Shown in pieces: positions 1-8,584 of a stretch of 64,000 nt of DNA. How positions within the stretch are numbered: position 1 is the stretch's first letter; the number at the start of each line of letters is the position of its first letter. Below the pieces are notes generated by a model. That model made no database searches, was not told the DNA's origin, and was given only the letters and a program-made list of their open reading frames with translations. The position numbers and the translations under genes are program-made. Origin of the DNA: CAXQZM01 sp964228455 (lineage in GTDB: Bacteria > Pseudomonadota > Alphaproteobacteria > UBA7985). The DNA is taken from assembly GCA_964228455.1 (NCBI GenBank), contig CAXQZM010000043.1:34572-98571 (forward strand). The letters are read 5' to 3'.

Positions 1-891
1 CTTGTCTTTAGCCCCGCAGGCCGCCTCTCGGGCTTTAACGCTATTTTGTCGATGATGCTGGTTTCACTAAAACGATTACACGGCATGGCCATGCTGAAAC
101 CCAGCATTGTAGACCCTGAAAATGCTGTCGATAATCTCTCTACGGGCGGAGATATAGTGCTTAGAAACGTAAGCTTTTCCTACAGCACAAACACTGACAA
201 CCCATTGTTTAACTCTTTAAACCTTACTTTTAAGGGTAAGAAGGTTTCAGCGATTGTAGGCCAAACAGGCTCTGGCAAGACAACAATATTATCACTGATA
301 GCGAGGCTATATGAGCCAACCAAAGGCACTGTTTCTATAGGGGGTCAGGACATTTCAGCCGTGACTCTAAGCAAATTGAGGCAAAGCTTTTCTGTTGTTG
401 CCCAGGACATTTTTCTATTTGATGATACAATCATTGAAAATATTCGATTTGTCCAACCGGATGCAACGGAGTCGGAAGTGTTGCGGGCTGCCAGCAAGGC
501 TCAACTAGATGAGCTTATTCTTGAAAAAGAAAACCAAACAGTAGGGCCCAGAGGGGCTCAGCTTTCTGGGGGGCAGCGCCAACGTATAGCTATTGCGCGA
601 GCCTTCCTGCTAGATGCACCGATAGTGCTGCTTGACGAAGCTACTTCAGCCTTAGACCAGCATACAGAAGAAAAAATAACCAGATCCCTGAAAGACCTAT
701 GTAAAGGAAAAACCACCATTATCATTGCGCACCGTTTGTCTACGATAACGCACGCAGATTGCATATATGTTTTGGAGAACGGAGAAGTCGCAGAGCAGGG
801 CGAGCATGAACAGCTTTTAAGGGATGGTGGATTGTACGCTGCTTTGAATCGTTCTCAATCAGGATCTCGCAAGGTGAACCAAACCTCATGA
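1..891 (+). CDS. ABC exporter, C-terminal ATPase part (partial, 5' end outside window)
   Basis: The frame is open from base 1, so the gene begins upstream; the first ATG at 46 is internal. The first roughly 30 codons look like the end of an exporter membrane domain. A complete nucleotide-binding domain follows: Walker A GQTGSGKTT near base 260, signature LSGGQRQR near 562, Walker B IVLLDEATSALD near 625 and the H-loop IIIAHRLST near 720. This layout is that of MsbA/LipA-type half-transporters, which work as inner-membrane homodimers exporting lipids, peptides or drugs. The substrate cannot be told from this piece. The stop overlaps the next start as ATGA at 888-891, so translational coupling to the acetyltransferase gene is likely. 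Confidence 0.9.
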   Translation, partial: LVFSPAGRLSGFNAILSMMLVSLKRLHGMAMLKPSIVDPENAVDNLSTGGDIVLRNVSFSYSTNTDNPLFNSLNLTFKGKKVSAIVGQTGSGKTTILSLIARLYEPTKGTVSIGGQDISAVTLSKLRQSFSVVAQDIFLFDDTIIENIRFVQPDATESEVLRAASKAQLDELILEKENQTVGPRGAQLSGGQRQRIAIARAFLLDAPIVLLDEATSALDQHTEEKITRSLKDLCKGKTTIIIAHRLSTITHADCIYVLENGEVAEQGEHEQLLRDGGLYAALNRSQSGSRKVNQTS

Positions 892-1409
892 GCTCAGCTC
901 TGTCAGTTCCAGTTTCCCTAATACCTATGCAAGCACAGGATAAACCTGATATCGAGCGATTGCTCTTTCAATCTTTTGGTCCACAGCGCCTGTCTTTGCC
1001 CTCTTATTCGCTAAGAAGCGGCTCTCCGATTGATAGGCTCTCTTGGGTTGCGCGATCTTCTCAAGGGCAAGTTCTCGGTTGTCTAAGATTTTGGTCAGTC
1101 AGGCTTGTCGATATCCCGATTAAGGCGGCTCTTCTTGGTCCGTTGGCAGTAAACCTTGCGTACAGAGGTGCTGGCGTTGCTGGCTCGTTAGTTCGTTTTG
1201 GCTTAAACAGGGCTGCAGATCAGGGGTTTGAGCTTTGCTTCGTGGTTGGCGAACCAAGGTTTTATCGTCGATTTGGTTTTACGAACGCGGCATGGTCGGG
1301 CATCACTTGTTCAGCCCAGATTCCACGCCGAAGGCTAATGGTGCTGGAGCTTAAGCGCTCGGCGATAACCTCTGTCCCAAAAGGAGCTAAATTGGCCGCT
1401 GGCACTTGA
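888..1409 (+). CDS. GNAT family N-acetyltransferase (YhbS-like)
   Basis: This 173-residue protein has the GNAT fold signature around residues 80-125: a hydrophobic strand ending LGPLAVNLAYRG, then the acetyl-CoA pyrophosphate loop R-G-A-G-V-A-G-S-L, then the strand-helix FYRRFGF typical of YhbS-like acetyltransferases. GNAT enzymes move an acetyl group from acetyl-CoA to an amine; the acceptor here is unknown. The start overlaps the ABC exporter stop by four bases. No signal peptide or membrane segment is seen, so it should be cytoplasmic. The family call is secure; the substrate is not. Confidence 0.8.
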   Translation: MSSALSVPVSLIPMQAQDKPDIERLLFQSFGPQRLSLPSYSLRSGSPIDRLSWVARSSQGQVLGCLRFWSVRLVDIPIKAALLGPLAVNLAYRGAGVAGSLVRFGLNRAADQGFELCFVVGEPRFYRRFGFTNAAWSGITCSAQIPRRRLMVLELKRSAITSVPKGAKLAAGT

Positions 1410-1433
1410 GGCGCAAAATACTAATTCGTTATT

Positions 1434-1943
1434 ATGGTAAAGTCTGAAAAAGAAACACGCCGAGATCGCGCTTTTGTAAAGTCAGTGATTAACTGTGGCG
1501 ATCTAGACATGCGCATTGCCGTTGATGGGACTTGGTTCCATCAGGGAACGCCAATTGGCAGAAAAGAACTAGTAAAGCTTTTTGCTTCTGTGCTCCATCG
1601 AGAGGACGACGGATCCTATTGGCTAGAAACCCCAGTCGAACGCGGGGAAATCACGGTCGATGATGCTGCGTTCATTGCTTTTCGTACGGACCAAGTTGAA
1701 GATAACTGGCAATTTCGGACAAATATTGACGAAGTTATTTTATTAGGTCCTGACCACCCCCTTCGTGTTGAGGTTGATGAGAAAACCGGTGAGCCAAGAC
1801 CATACATTTATGTGAAAAACGGGCTTGAGGCGAGGCTTAGCCGGAATGTCTATTATGAACTAGTACACGCGGCGGTTCAGCAAACAGATGGAAGATGGAC
1901 AATTCGTAGTGGTGGGGTGGATTGGACTGTCGGATGGGCTTAA
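1434..1943 (+). CDS. DUF1285 domain protein
   Basis: A 169-residue soluble protein carrying the conserved DUF1285 core CGDLDMRIAVDGTWFHQGTP followed by IGRKELVKLFASVL at about residues 21-55. The function of this alphaproteobacterial/gammaproteobacterial family is not established. In Rhodobacterales it commonly sits directly upstream of a Nudix CoA pyrophosphatase and cca, exactly as here, so co-transcription and a shared physiological role are plausible but unproven. The ATG at 1434 is the first start in frame, 24 bases after the acetyltransferase stop. The end overlaps the Nudix gene. Confidence 0.8.
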   Translation: MVKSEKETRRDRAFVKSVINCGDLDMRIAVDGTWFHQGTPIGRKELVKLFASVLHREDDGSYWLETPVERGEITVDDAAFIAFRTDQVEDNWQFRTNIDEVILLGPDHPLRVEVDEKTGEPRPYIYVKNGLEARLSRNVYYELVHAAVQQTDGRWTIRSGGVDWTVGWA

Positions 1944-2527
1944 GTCTGCGCGATATTTCGTCGAAGCTGCGTGAGCCTGACACCTTGATCACCGCGAAGG
2001 ACGCAATACCTCCTAGAGGTTTCAGAGCGGCAGCTGTTATTATTCCCCTTGTGCAGCGCGACGATAAAGTTAATGTTATCTTTAACAAGCGAGCAAAAAA
2101 CTTACAGACCCACGCTGGCCAGGTAGGATTTCCTGGAGGTCGACGAGATCTGACTGATCCGAGTTTATGCTATACTGCAGAGCGAGAATTGCAGGAAGAG
2201 CTGGGCATAGATCCAAAAAGACATGATGTTCTTTGTCGTTTAGCACCAAGGTTGGTTGTGTCATATTACGAGGTGACCCCCTTTGTGAGCGTAATCGATT
2301 CAAGTGCTGAAATTTATCCAGATCCTGCTGAAGTTCAGTATGCTTTCGAAGTGCCGCTTGATCACTTCATGATGTCAGGAACAGAAACCGCTACTGACAG
2401 AGAGATTTTTGGTAAGCGACGAATCTTTTATGCCTGGGAGTGGAAAGATGAGGTGGTTTGGGGGGCCACTGGTAGGTTTGTGGCTGATTTTATCAGGGCC
2501 CTTGGGGCTTCCCATGTCGAACCTTAG
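1934..2527 (+). CDS. Nudix hydrolase, CoA-pyrophosphatase type
   Basis: A 197-residue Nudix protein. The Nudix box lies around residues 65-95, with GFPGG at the start and RELQEELGI at the end, supplying the glutamates that bind the catalytic metal. The preceding stretch R-A-x-N-L-x-T-H-A-G-Q-V-x-F-P-G-G matches the NuDiC motif of CoA diphosphatases (NudL/YeaB type), which cleave coenzyme A or acyl-CoA to 3',5'-ADP and phosphopantetheine. I chose the ATG at 1934 (MGLSLRD) over the in-frame TTG at 1922. Either way the gene overlaps the DUF1285 gene, and its tail overlaps cca by 14 bases, pointing to one operon. Confidence 0.85.
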   Translation: MGLSLRDISSKLREPDTLITAKDAIPPRGFRAAAVIIPLVQRDDKVNVIFNKRAKNLQTHAGQVGFPGGRRDLTDPSLCYTAERELQEELGIDPKRHDVLCRLAPRLVVSYYEVTPFVSVIDSSAEIYPDPAEVQYAFEVPLDHFMMSGTETATDREIFGKRRIFYAWEWKDEVVWGATGRFVADFIRALGASHVEP

Positions 2528-3632
2528 AGACACACTTTTAACTAATCCCTTAGTCAGCGATTTAGGATCTGTTATTGGCGCAGACAATTTTCGTTTGGTG
2601 GGTGGCTGTGTTCGTGATGCGCTGCTGGGTGAGCTTCCTCATGACCTTGATGCATGTACTTCTTTAGTCCCGAGCGAGATTCTTCGTAGGCTGTCAAAAA
2701 CCCAAAAATTCGACGCGCACCCAACTGGTATTGAGCACGGAACAATTACCGCAGTCCATGCAAAGTCAAAGAAATCGATCGAAGTCACCACGTTGCGCAG
2801 AGACGTAGTTACGGATGGCCGGCATGCGAAGGTTGAGTTTGGCACCTCTTGGAGAGAGGATGCCGCGAGAAGAGACTTCACTATCAATGCCTTGATGCTA
2901 GACTTGAAGGGGGGTGTTTATGATTTTTTTGATGGGGAAGAAGATTTAAGGGCAGGAAGGATTAGGTTTATAGGAGAGCCTAACGCAAGACTATCTGAGG
3001 ACTGGCTTCGTGCTTTAAGATATTTTAGATTTTGGGCGCGCTATGGAAAAGAGTATCCAAATGAAGCCACTATCCAAGCACTAAGTAATGCAGCTCTTAA
3101 TATTTCTAAGATCTCAGTTGAGCGCATTTGGGCAGAGCTCAAGGCGCTGGCAGGCACATCTCGATTCTGGGATGCGTTAAATCTTTTCGAAGAGCTGGGA
3201 TTTTCCGATGCGCTGGGTTTAACACTAGCCTGGCCAATTAATCGCCCTAATCAGTCTGAGCTAAAACCATCGCAAGTTTGGGGTGCTTTGCTAGGAGGAG
3301 GGCCATCATTAAAGCGGCTGCGAGCGTCGCGTGTTGAGCAGGCAGCCGCAGCCAATATGCTCTTAGCATTAGATCAAAGAACCTGGTTTGCAAAACAGGC
3401 ATTGTTCGGCCAAGACGCAGCGGCAGCAGCCCATATTTGGTCAGGAGGAGATGGTAATTTACCTCTTATTCCAGCCTTTCCAGTTAAAGCAGAGGATTTA
3501 TTTTCAATTGGACTGGTGCAAGGTCCCGAACTGGGAAAGATGCTTGCTGCACTCAAGAAAAGATGGATTGTATCGGAGGGTCAAGACAGCCGGGAAGACC
3601 TTCTAGAATGGTGTAAAACATCAATTATGTAA
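2514..3632 (+). CDS. cca: CCA tRNA nucleotidyltransferase
   Basis: A class II poly(A) polymerase/CCA-adding enzyme of 372 residues. The N-terminal motif is F-R-L-V-G-G-C-V-R-D-A-L-L-G, followed by the catalytic carboxylates in PHDLDACTS, then REDAARRDFTINAL and RLSEDWLRALRYFRFW, which together form the nucleotide-binding head and neck. It adds or repairs the 3' CCA end of tRNAs in the cytosol, or acts as a related tRNA nucleotidyltransferase. The ATG at 2514 (MSNLRD) overlaps the Nudix gene by 14 bases; an upstream in-frame extension to 2409 would only read through Nudix sequence. The 3' end overlaps the convergent rarD gene by 52 bases. Confidence 0.9.
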   Translation: MSNLRDTLLTNPLVSDLGSVIGADNFRLVGGCVRDALLGELPHDLDACTSLVPSEILRRLSKTQKFDAHPTGIEHGTITAVHAKSKKSIEVTTLRRDVVTDGRHAKVEFGTSWREDAARRDFTINALMLDLKGGVYDFFDGEEDLRAGRIRFIGEPNARLSEDWLRALRYFRFWARYGKEYPNEATIQALSNAALNISKISVERIWAELKALAGTSRFWDALNLFEELGFSDALGLTLAWPINRPNQSELKPSQVWGALLGGGPSLKRLRASRVEQAAAANMLLALDQRTWFAKQALFGQDAAAAAHIWSGGDGNLPLIPAFPVKAEDLFSIGLVQGPELGKMLAALKKRWIVSEGQDSREDLLEWCKTSIM

Positions 3633-4495
3633 AACACTAACCCCACCCAAATGGCGGCTAGCATAACCCCTCGTTTTAGATCTAGTGTTTCTTCAAGCGG
3701 GGGAAAAAGGGATAAAACCAAGAGCATAATTGGAACGATGAACTGGAGAAGCCCTATAGAAATTAGAGGCATTCTTGCCGCGGCGGCATTGAACCAAACA
3801 AGGGGAAGCAAAGTCGTTAAACCAGATGCAATTAGGAGCGTGGCTTCTCGTCCTGTGCTGGCAATTAAGTATGGTGCCCCCAGCCATCCAAAAGTCCCAA
3901 TAATACCGACGGCAAAGGGCAATATTAAGGTTGTTTCTAACGCCATACCCCTCTCCGCGGGGACCTTGTAAAGCTTACGGATGCCACTGTAGGCAGAAAA
4001 ACTAATTGAAACAGCGAGGGCAATAAGGGGAAGCTGCCCAATTGAAACAGTATAAAACCCTACGCCAATAGCGGCGAACATTAGAGCAAGAATTTGCAAT
4101 TTCCGTGGGCGTTCTTTTAAGACCAAAATACCAAAAGCTGCGGTCATCAGTGGGGTCATGAAGTATCCAAGGGAGGCATCTAAAACCCTTCCGCTTTGAA
4201 CAGCATAGATAAAAATCCCCCAATTCCCAGCAATAAGGACGCCTGTTAAAAACAGCACCCTTAACATCTTTGTTTCTTTAAATAGCTCTAGTGCTCCTGA
4301 TATCTTTTCCCTTAAGCCTAACCAGATCCAAACAAAAATGCAGGACCAGGCGCTGCGATGTGCCATAATGGTAACGGCGTTAGCTTCTTCAAAAAATCCA
4401 AAATAGTAAGGCTGTACAACACCCCAAAAACCAAAAGCGGCGAGGGCAAATGTAACACCGCTGCGCATGTCTTTATCTGAATTTGAAGGTATCAT
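3581..4495 (-). CDS. rarD: RarD-type EamA family transporter
   Basis: A 304-residue membrane protein with about ten hydrophobic segments in two EamA repeats. The start SGVTFALAAFGFWGVVQPYY and the later segment LDASLGYFMTPLMTAAFG match RarD proteins (chloramphenicol-sensitive-protein family of the drug/metabolite transporters). It probably exports or takes up a small metabolite across the inner membrane; the substrate is unknown. It reads leftward and its last 52 bases overlap the 3' end of cca on the other strand, so both proteins are encoded by the same DNA there. The start ATG at 4495 is the first in frame. Confidence 0.85.
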   Translation of the reverse strand: MIPSNSDKDMRSGVTFALAAFGFWGVVQPYYFGFFEEANAVTIMAHRSAWSCIFVWIWLGLREKISGALELFKETKMLRVLFLTGVLIAGNWGIFIYAVQSGRVLDASLGYFMTPLMTAAFGILVLKERPRKLQILALMFAAIGVGFYTVSIGQLPLIALAVSISFSAYSGIRKLYKVPAERGMALETTLILPFAVGIIGTFGWLGAPYLIASTGREATLLIASGLTTLLPLVWFNAAAARMPLISIGLLQFIVPIMLLVLSLFPPLEETLDLKRGVMLAAIWVGLVFYIIDVLHHSRRSSRLS

Positions 4496-4549
4496 AGGCT
4501 GCCACTAGGCCTTAAATACGAGCCAGAAAAGCGGGTTTTTGGAGCTTAC

Positions 4550-5062
4550 ATGAAACTAGTCATTGCCATTCTTGCCATTTTTGGGAGTTCATCATTAGCG
4601 AGTTCACAGGCGATGATACAGCTTGTTGAAGCGTTTGCGTTTGAAACAACTCCTGGCATGTCTAACGGAGCAGCATACATTACTATAAATAACACAGGTC
4701 AGGCTGAAGCCAAGCTTGTTGGGGTGAGTTCAGGGCTGGCGGAGCACACTCAGATTCATACCCACGAGCAAGACGGTGATATAAAGCGAATGGTTGCCGT
4801 TGATCTGCCAGTATTCCTTAAGCCTGGAGAGCAGTTAGCGATGAGGCCTGGTGGAATTCACATAATGTTTTTAGGTATAAAAAGGCCTATGGAAGTTGGG
4901 GATCAGATAACCGTGGTCATTCAATTTGAGGGAAAAAACTTAGAAGTAGATGTTGATGTATTTGGGCTGCAAATGTTTGAAATGTTGACTGGTCACTCGC
5001 CCCACAATCATAACGCTGACGAAGATCACTCTGATCATGAGGGGTCTCACCACAACCACTGA
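4550..5062 (+). CDS. PCuAC family copper chaperone with His-rich tail
   Basis: A secreted 170-residue protein: signal peptide at residues 1 to about 19 (KLVIAILAIFGSSSLASSQA), then the PCuAC fold. Probable Cu(I) ligands are visible as His and Met in HTQIHTHEQDGDIKRM and GGIHIMFLG, which match the H/M-X10-M-X21-H-X-M pattern of the family. These periplasmic proteins deliver copper to the CuA site of cytochrome c oxidase. The last 20 or so residues are unusually rich in His, Asp and Glu (ending EGSHHNH), giving an extra metal-binding tail. A SCO gene at 25398 and heme A synthase at 17733 fit an aa3-type oxidase. Confidence 0.85.
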   Translation: MKLVIAILAIFGSSSLASSQAMIQLVEAFAFETTPGMSNGAAYITINNTGQAEAKLVGVSSGLAEHTQIHTHEQDGDIKRMVAVDLPVFLKPGEQLAMRPGGIHIMFLGIKRPMEVGDQITVVIQFEGKNLEVDVDVFGLQMFEMLTGHSPHNHNADEDHSDHEGSHHNH

Positions 5063-5121
5063 TTTACTTACCTTCGAGATCTGCTTAAGCTGCCACAGAC
5101 TAGATAGCTTGGGAGGGTATT

Positions 5122-6732
5122 GTGGCATTAACTGATAAATCTCGTTTGAGCCTTGGAACAAAAGTAGCATGGGGTTTTGCTGACGCCGGCGTTAATGTGT
5201 TTGTATATGTAAAGGCTGTCGTAATTTTAGCATTCATGACGCAGTACATGGGTGTGGGAGCTGGCCTGGCGGGCTTGGTCACAGGGCTGGTAGTGTTAAC
5301 AGACATGATAACTGATCCGCTCGTGGGCGCATGGTCTGATCGACGGGCCAGCCGGTTTGGTCGAAGGCGACCGTTTATGGTTGTTGGAGCGGTTTTTATG
5401 TTCGCTTTCACCTATCTAATGTTCACAACGCCCGGACTTACGGGTGCGGCAGCAGCGTTATGGGTCTTCATCTTTTATGCGCTTGCCTCAATTGGTTTCA
5501 CAATGGTTGCTGTCCCTTACGGGGCTATGGCAACTGAAATGACTAGCGAGCCACAAGAACGAACTGTTATGATGGGATTTCGATTTGCATTTGCATCAGT
5601 GGGTCTTTTGCTGGCAGGTCTTTTGGCTACACCAGGAAATATCGCATCTGGCAGTGCGATTACATGGATTATAATTGCCTTTCTAATGCTTTTCCCTGTT
5701 TTTGTTTGCGTAATTTTTACTAACCGTGCGCCAAGAATTTCTGAATCCAGCGCCTTGGGAATTAAAGAACAGCTAGCCTTAGTCAGGGCGCACCCAAATT
5801 TTATCCGACATGTTATATCTTATGGAATAATGACAGTAGGAGTTGCCATCCTCTCTGGAGGAATACTGTTTATTACAACCGATGTAAGCATTCGGCAGGC
5901 TCAGAGTGGCGCCTATGATCACTACTTTGAAAACGAATTTGTATTTTCAGGCGATGTCGAGAGAGAGCGTCTTGGGCTTATTGAGCCAGAAAATGGATGG
6001 AAAGATAGGCGCGGTCAGAAAATAGGAGGCTCTCATGTTCAGCGTATTGACCCTACTGTTGCTGGTTGGTTTGATAATATCGATTTTCACGCGCTTCAAG
6101 TAAGTGACTATGGGCGCATTCAAGCCGACGCGGTTCAAGGGGTTCTTAATCGCGCTGTTCAGTCACGGGTGATTGGACCTGCAAGCGCTTTGGTTGGCCT
6201 AGCAGGCTTCTTTAGTGCTGTTTTTGCACTCTTCTTGGTAGGTTCAATTTTATCACAAATTTTCTGGGTTCCTTTGGCGCGACGTATTGGCAGAGGCCGG
6301 GCGCTCGTAGGAGCTTTGTCTGCTTATGGGTTGTTGGCATGTGCGTACTTAATTGTGCTTCGAGGAGGCGATCCGAGTTTCATAGTTTACGGTGCGTTTG
6401 TGCTTGGCATATGCAACGGCGCCTACCAAAACCTACCCTGGGCAATTTTGCCAACAATGATTGATCAAGCCAATGCGCATGCAAAGGTTAACGTGGAAGG
6501 CATATTTAATGGATTTTGGCTTTCTGGCCAAAAAATAGCCAACTCAGCTGCTCCCATGCTTTTTGGGTGGCTGATAGCTTTATTTGGCTATGAAAAATCA
6601 ACCGTAGGCTTAATGCCACAAAGTGAGCAGGCTTCGAGTGCACTAGAGATTTCAATGACCCTGTTACCTGGCCTTTTCTTTCTTCTGGCTATTCCTATGT
6701 TCTTAACTGTGAGGCGCGACTTGCGGAGCTGA
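5122..6732 (+). CDS. MFS transporter, GPH (MelB-like) cation symporter family, with large loop insertion
   Basis: A 536-residue inner-membrane carrier. The GPH/MFS_2 signature is clear at residues 72-92 (VGAWSDRRASRFGRRRP), with twelve predicted membrane segments. GPH carriers import sugars, glycosides or related solutes with Na+ or H+. Family members are usually about 450-480 residues. The excess comes from a hydrophilic, charged stretch at about residues 254-348 between two membrane segments. The start is GTG at 5122 with a GGAGG Shine-Dalgarno at 5112-5116. A LysR gene follows in the same direction. The substrate cannot be predicted. Confidence 0.8.
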   Translation: MALTDKSRLSLGTKVAWGFADAGVNVFVYVKAVVILAFMTQYMGVGAGLAGLVTGLVVLTDMITDPLVGAWSDRRASRFGRRRPFMVVGAVFMFAFTYLMFTTPGLTGAAAALWVFIFYALASIGFTMVAVPYGAMATEMTSEPQERTVMMGFRFAFASVGLLLAGLLATPGNIASGSAITWIIIAFLMLFPVFVCVIFTNRAPRISESSALGIKEQLALVRAHPNFIRHVISYGIMTVGVAILSGGILFITTDVSIRQAQSGAYDHYFENEFVFSGDVERERLGLIEPENGWKDRRGQKIGGSHVQRIDPTVAGWFDNIDFHALQVSDYGRIQADAVQGVLNRAVQSRVIGPASALVGLAGFFSAVFALFLVGSILSQIFWVPLARRIGRGRALVGALSAYGLLACAYLIVLRGGDPSFIVYGAFVLGICNGAYQNLPWAILPTMIDQANAHAKVNVEGIFNGFWLSGQKIANSAAPMLFGWLIALFGYEKSTVGLMPQSEQASSALEISMTLLPGLFFLLAIPMFLTVRRDLRS

Positions 6733-6844
6733 AAAGAATTGGCTTGGCATCTCCGTTGAGTTGGACTACTTGTGCGCCCAACGCAAAGATAAGACTAAAG
6801 AGGCGCAGTATGTTTCTGTGCCCAAAAGAGAGGTAGGGAGATAC

Positions 6845-7792
6845 ATGGATACCTTTTTTGGCATGCGGCTGTTTGCACAGACTGTGCAATCTGGCTCTTT
6901 TTCTGAAGCTGGTCGTACATTAGGAATGGCTCCAAGCTCTGTCTCGCGTCAAATTTCAATGCTTGAAGACCGCTTGGGGGTGCGTTTGCTCAATCGCTCA
7001 ACTCGGCAGTTGCACCTGACAGAGGCTGGACAAATTTACTATGACAGGACGACAAACATCTTGCACGCTGTTGAAGATGCTAATCTCGCGGTAGCTGAGT
7101 TAGAATCGAAGCCACGCGGTCTGTTAAGGCTTAATATACCTGTCACGTTTGGTCGCCGGCACATTATCCCAGCGCTTGCTGGCTTTATGGACCTGTATCC
7201 AGAGGTTGAAATGGATGTGACCATGACAGACGCTATGATCAACGTCATTGAAGATGGGGCGGATCTAGTTGTTCGGATTGGCGAGCTCAAAGACAGTTCA
7301 TTAATAGCAAAGAAACTTGCTCCAAATAATCGGGTGGTATGCTGCTCCCCTGAATATTTAAAAAAGCATGGTGAGCCAAAGGAGCCTAAGGATCTTAAGG
7401 ATCATCGTTGCCTGACCTATCGCCGCGCGGTTAACCCTGATATGTGGCACTTTGCGGACTCGTCAGGAAATGTGGAGCATGTAAAAATTAATGCCGCATT
7501 CCACGTTAATAACGGTGAGGCGTTGTTGCCGCTAGCCCGAGAAAGCCAGGGCCTCATTCTACTCCCAACTTACGTTGTAGGAAATGATTTGCGCCGAGGT
7601 TCGTTGGTTCCAGTATTAGAAGATTATCAGGCGAGCCCAATAAGCATTGATACTGGGATTTATGCACTTTATCCGTCAAACAGGCATATGTCGCCGAAGG
7701 TGCGAGCATTCGTGGATTATATCAAGAGTCACTTTGGAACGCCACCATACTGGGATAACCTGAGCCCCGCAGCGGAAATTCCGGAAGTTTAG
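6845..7792 (+). CDS. LysR family transcriptional regulator
   Basis: A 315-residue LysR regulator. The N-terminal winged helix-turn-helix (FAQTVQSGSFSEAGRTLGMA, then SSVSRQISMLEDRLGVRLLNR) is followed by a periplasmic-binding-like effector domain. The ATG at 6845 (MDTFFGM), preceded by a purine-rich AGGTAGGGAG, gives the normal family N-terminus; an in-frame extension back to 6761 is not needed. The type resembles the AaeR/CrgA-like LysR clade. It lies 112 bases after the MFS carrier and may control it, but LysR genes more often control divergent neighbours and there is none here. The HD hydrolase begins directly after its stop. Confidence 0.88.
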   Translation: MDTFFGMRLFAQTVQSGSFSEAGRTLGMAPSSVSRQISMLEDRLGVRLLNRSTRQLHLTEAGQIYYDRTTNILHAVEDANLAVAELESKPRGLLRLNIPVTFGRRHIIPALAGFMDLYPEVEMDVTMTDAMINVIEDGADLVVRIGELKDSSLIAKKLAPNNRVVCCSPEYLKKHGEPKEPKDLKDHRCLTYRRAVNPDMWHFADSSGNVEHVKINAAFHVNNGEALLPLARESQGLILLPTYVVGNDLRRGSLVPVLEDYQASPISIDTGIYALYPSNRHMSPKVRAFVDYIKSHFGTPPYWDNLSPAAEIPEV

Positions 7793-8371
7793 GTGAAAAA
7801 AAAAGAAGGGCAGGCCTGGCAGCGAATGCTTTCAGGACGTCGCCTTAATCTACTAGACCCAAGTCCACTAGATATTGAGATTGATGATATTGCCCAGGGC
7901 CTATCTAAAGTGGCACGTTGGAATGGCCAAACCACTGGTGAGCATGCTTTTTCCGTAGCACAACACTCATTACTTGTTCTTGCCCTTCTAGACTTTGAAT
8001 CTGGGCCCTACCCTATTTCTATTCGTTTAGGCGCGCTGCTGCATGATGCCGCTGAATATGTAATTGGAGATCTAATTAGTCCATTTAAAAGAGCCATTAA
8101 TCTTGAGTATAAAACATTTGAAAATGAGATTTTGGGCGCCATTCGACAGAGGTTTGGGCTGTCGGCAAGGATGTCTACACTGGAAGAGAGGGCAATAAAA
8201 CGCGCAGACAGCCAGGCGGCGTATTTAGAAGCAACACAACTTGCCGGCTTCTCGAGCAATGAAGCCGGTCAGCTATTTGAAAAACCATCAGAGTTAAAAA
8301 ACTTAACGCCAGTATCTGCCCCTCTGGCAAAGCTAGAGTTTCTAGAAACCTTCAGGAAGTTAGTAGAATAA
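7793..8371 (+). CDS. HD domain phosphohydrolase (YfbR-like)
   Basis: A 192-residue HD-superfamily protein. The metal-binding motif is seen as GEHAFSVAQHS (first His), LGALLHDAAEYVIGD (the HD doublet) and a later Asp in KRADSQAAYLEA. This pattern resembles YfbR-type 5'-deoxynucleotidases and YedJ-like hydrolases, so a nucleotide or phosphate-ester substrate is likely. The start is GTG at 7793, touching the LysR stop TAG at 7790-7792. An internal ATG at 7826 would remove the first 11 residues, but W-Q-R-M-L-S-G-R-R belongs to the conserved N-terminus, so the GTG is preferred. It faces the tRNA-Ala gene. Confidence 0.75.
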   Translation: MKKKEGQAWQRMLSGRRLNLLDPSPLDIEIDDIAQGLSKVARWNGQTTGEHAFSVAQHSLLVLALLDFESGPYPISIRLGALLHDAAEYVIGDLISPFKRAINLEYKTFENEILGAIRQRFGLSARMSTLEERAIKRADSQAAYLEATQLAGFSSNEAGQLFEKPSELKNLTPVSAPLAKLEFLETFRKLVE

Positions 8372-8405
8372 GATAGCGTCTCCATTCAAATATTTCGGAG
8401 AGAAT

Positions 8406-8481
8406 TGGTGGAGCATAGCGGGATCGAACCGCTGACCTCTTCGCTGCCAGCGAAGCGCTCTCCCAGCTGAGCTAATGCCCC
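8406..8481 (-). tRNA. tRNA-Ala, anticodon GGC
   Basis: Read on the minus strand, 76 bases fold as a full cloverleaf. The acceptor stem GGGGCAT pairs with ATGCTCC (one G-T pair). The D arm is GCTC/GAGC. The anticodon stem CTTCG/CGAAG encloses loop CTGGCAG with anticodon GGC. The T arm is AGCGG/CCGCT with loop TTCGATC, and the variable loop has 5 bases. The discriminator A and the CCA end are genome-encoded. It reads alanine codons GCC/GCT. It lies about 100 bases after the VOC gene on the same strand. Confidence 0.97.
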
Positions 8482-8584
8482 CACCAGAACTCGAGCGCTT
8501 TAAAGTGAGTCTGTGGGTTAGATCAAGGATATTTGCTGAGGATCCTTAAACCTCTTCGTAACCGTTTAACGAAGCCCACAAAAA

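Noticed and set aside
8372..8405. Possible terminator after tRNA-Ala or the HD gene
   Set aside because: Only a 5-bp TCTCC/GGAGA stem with a long loop and no T-run on either strand.
8406..8481. tRNA-Ala as an integration site for a mobile element
   Set aside because: No integrase, no repeated tRNA end and only ordinary chromosomal genes on both sides.
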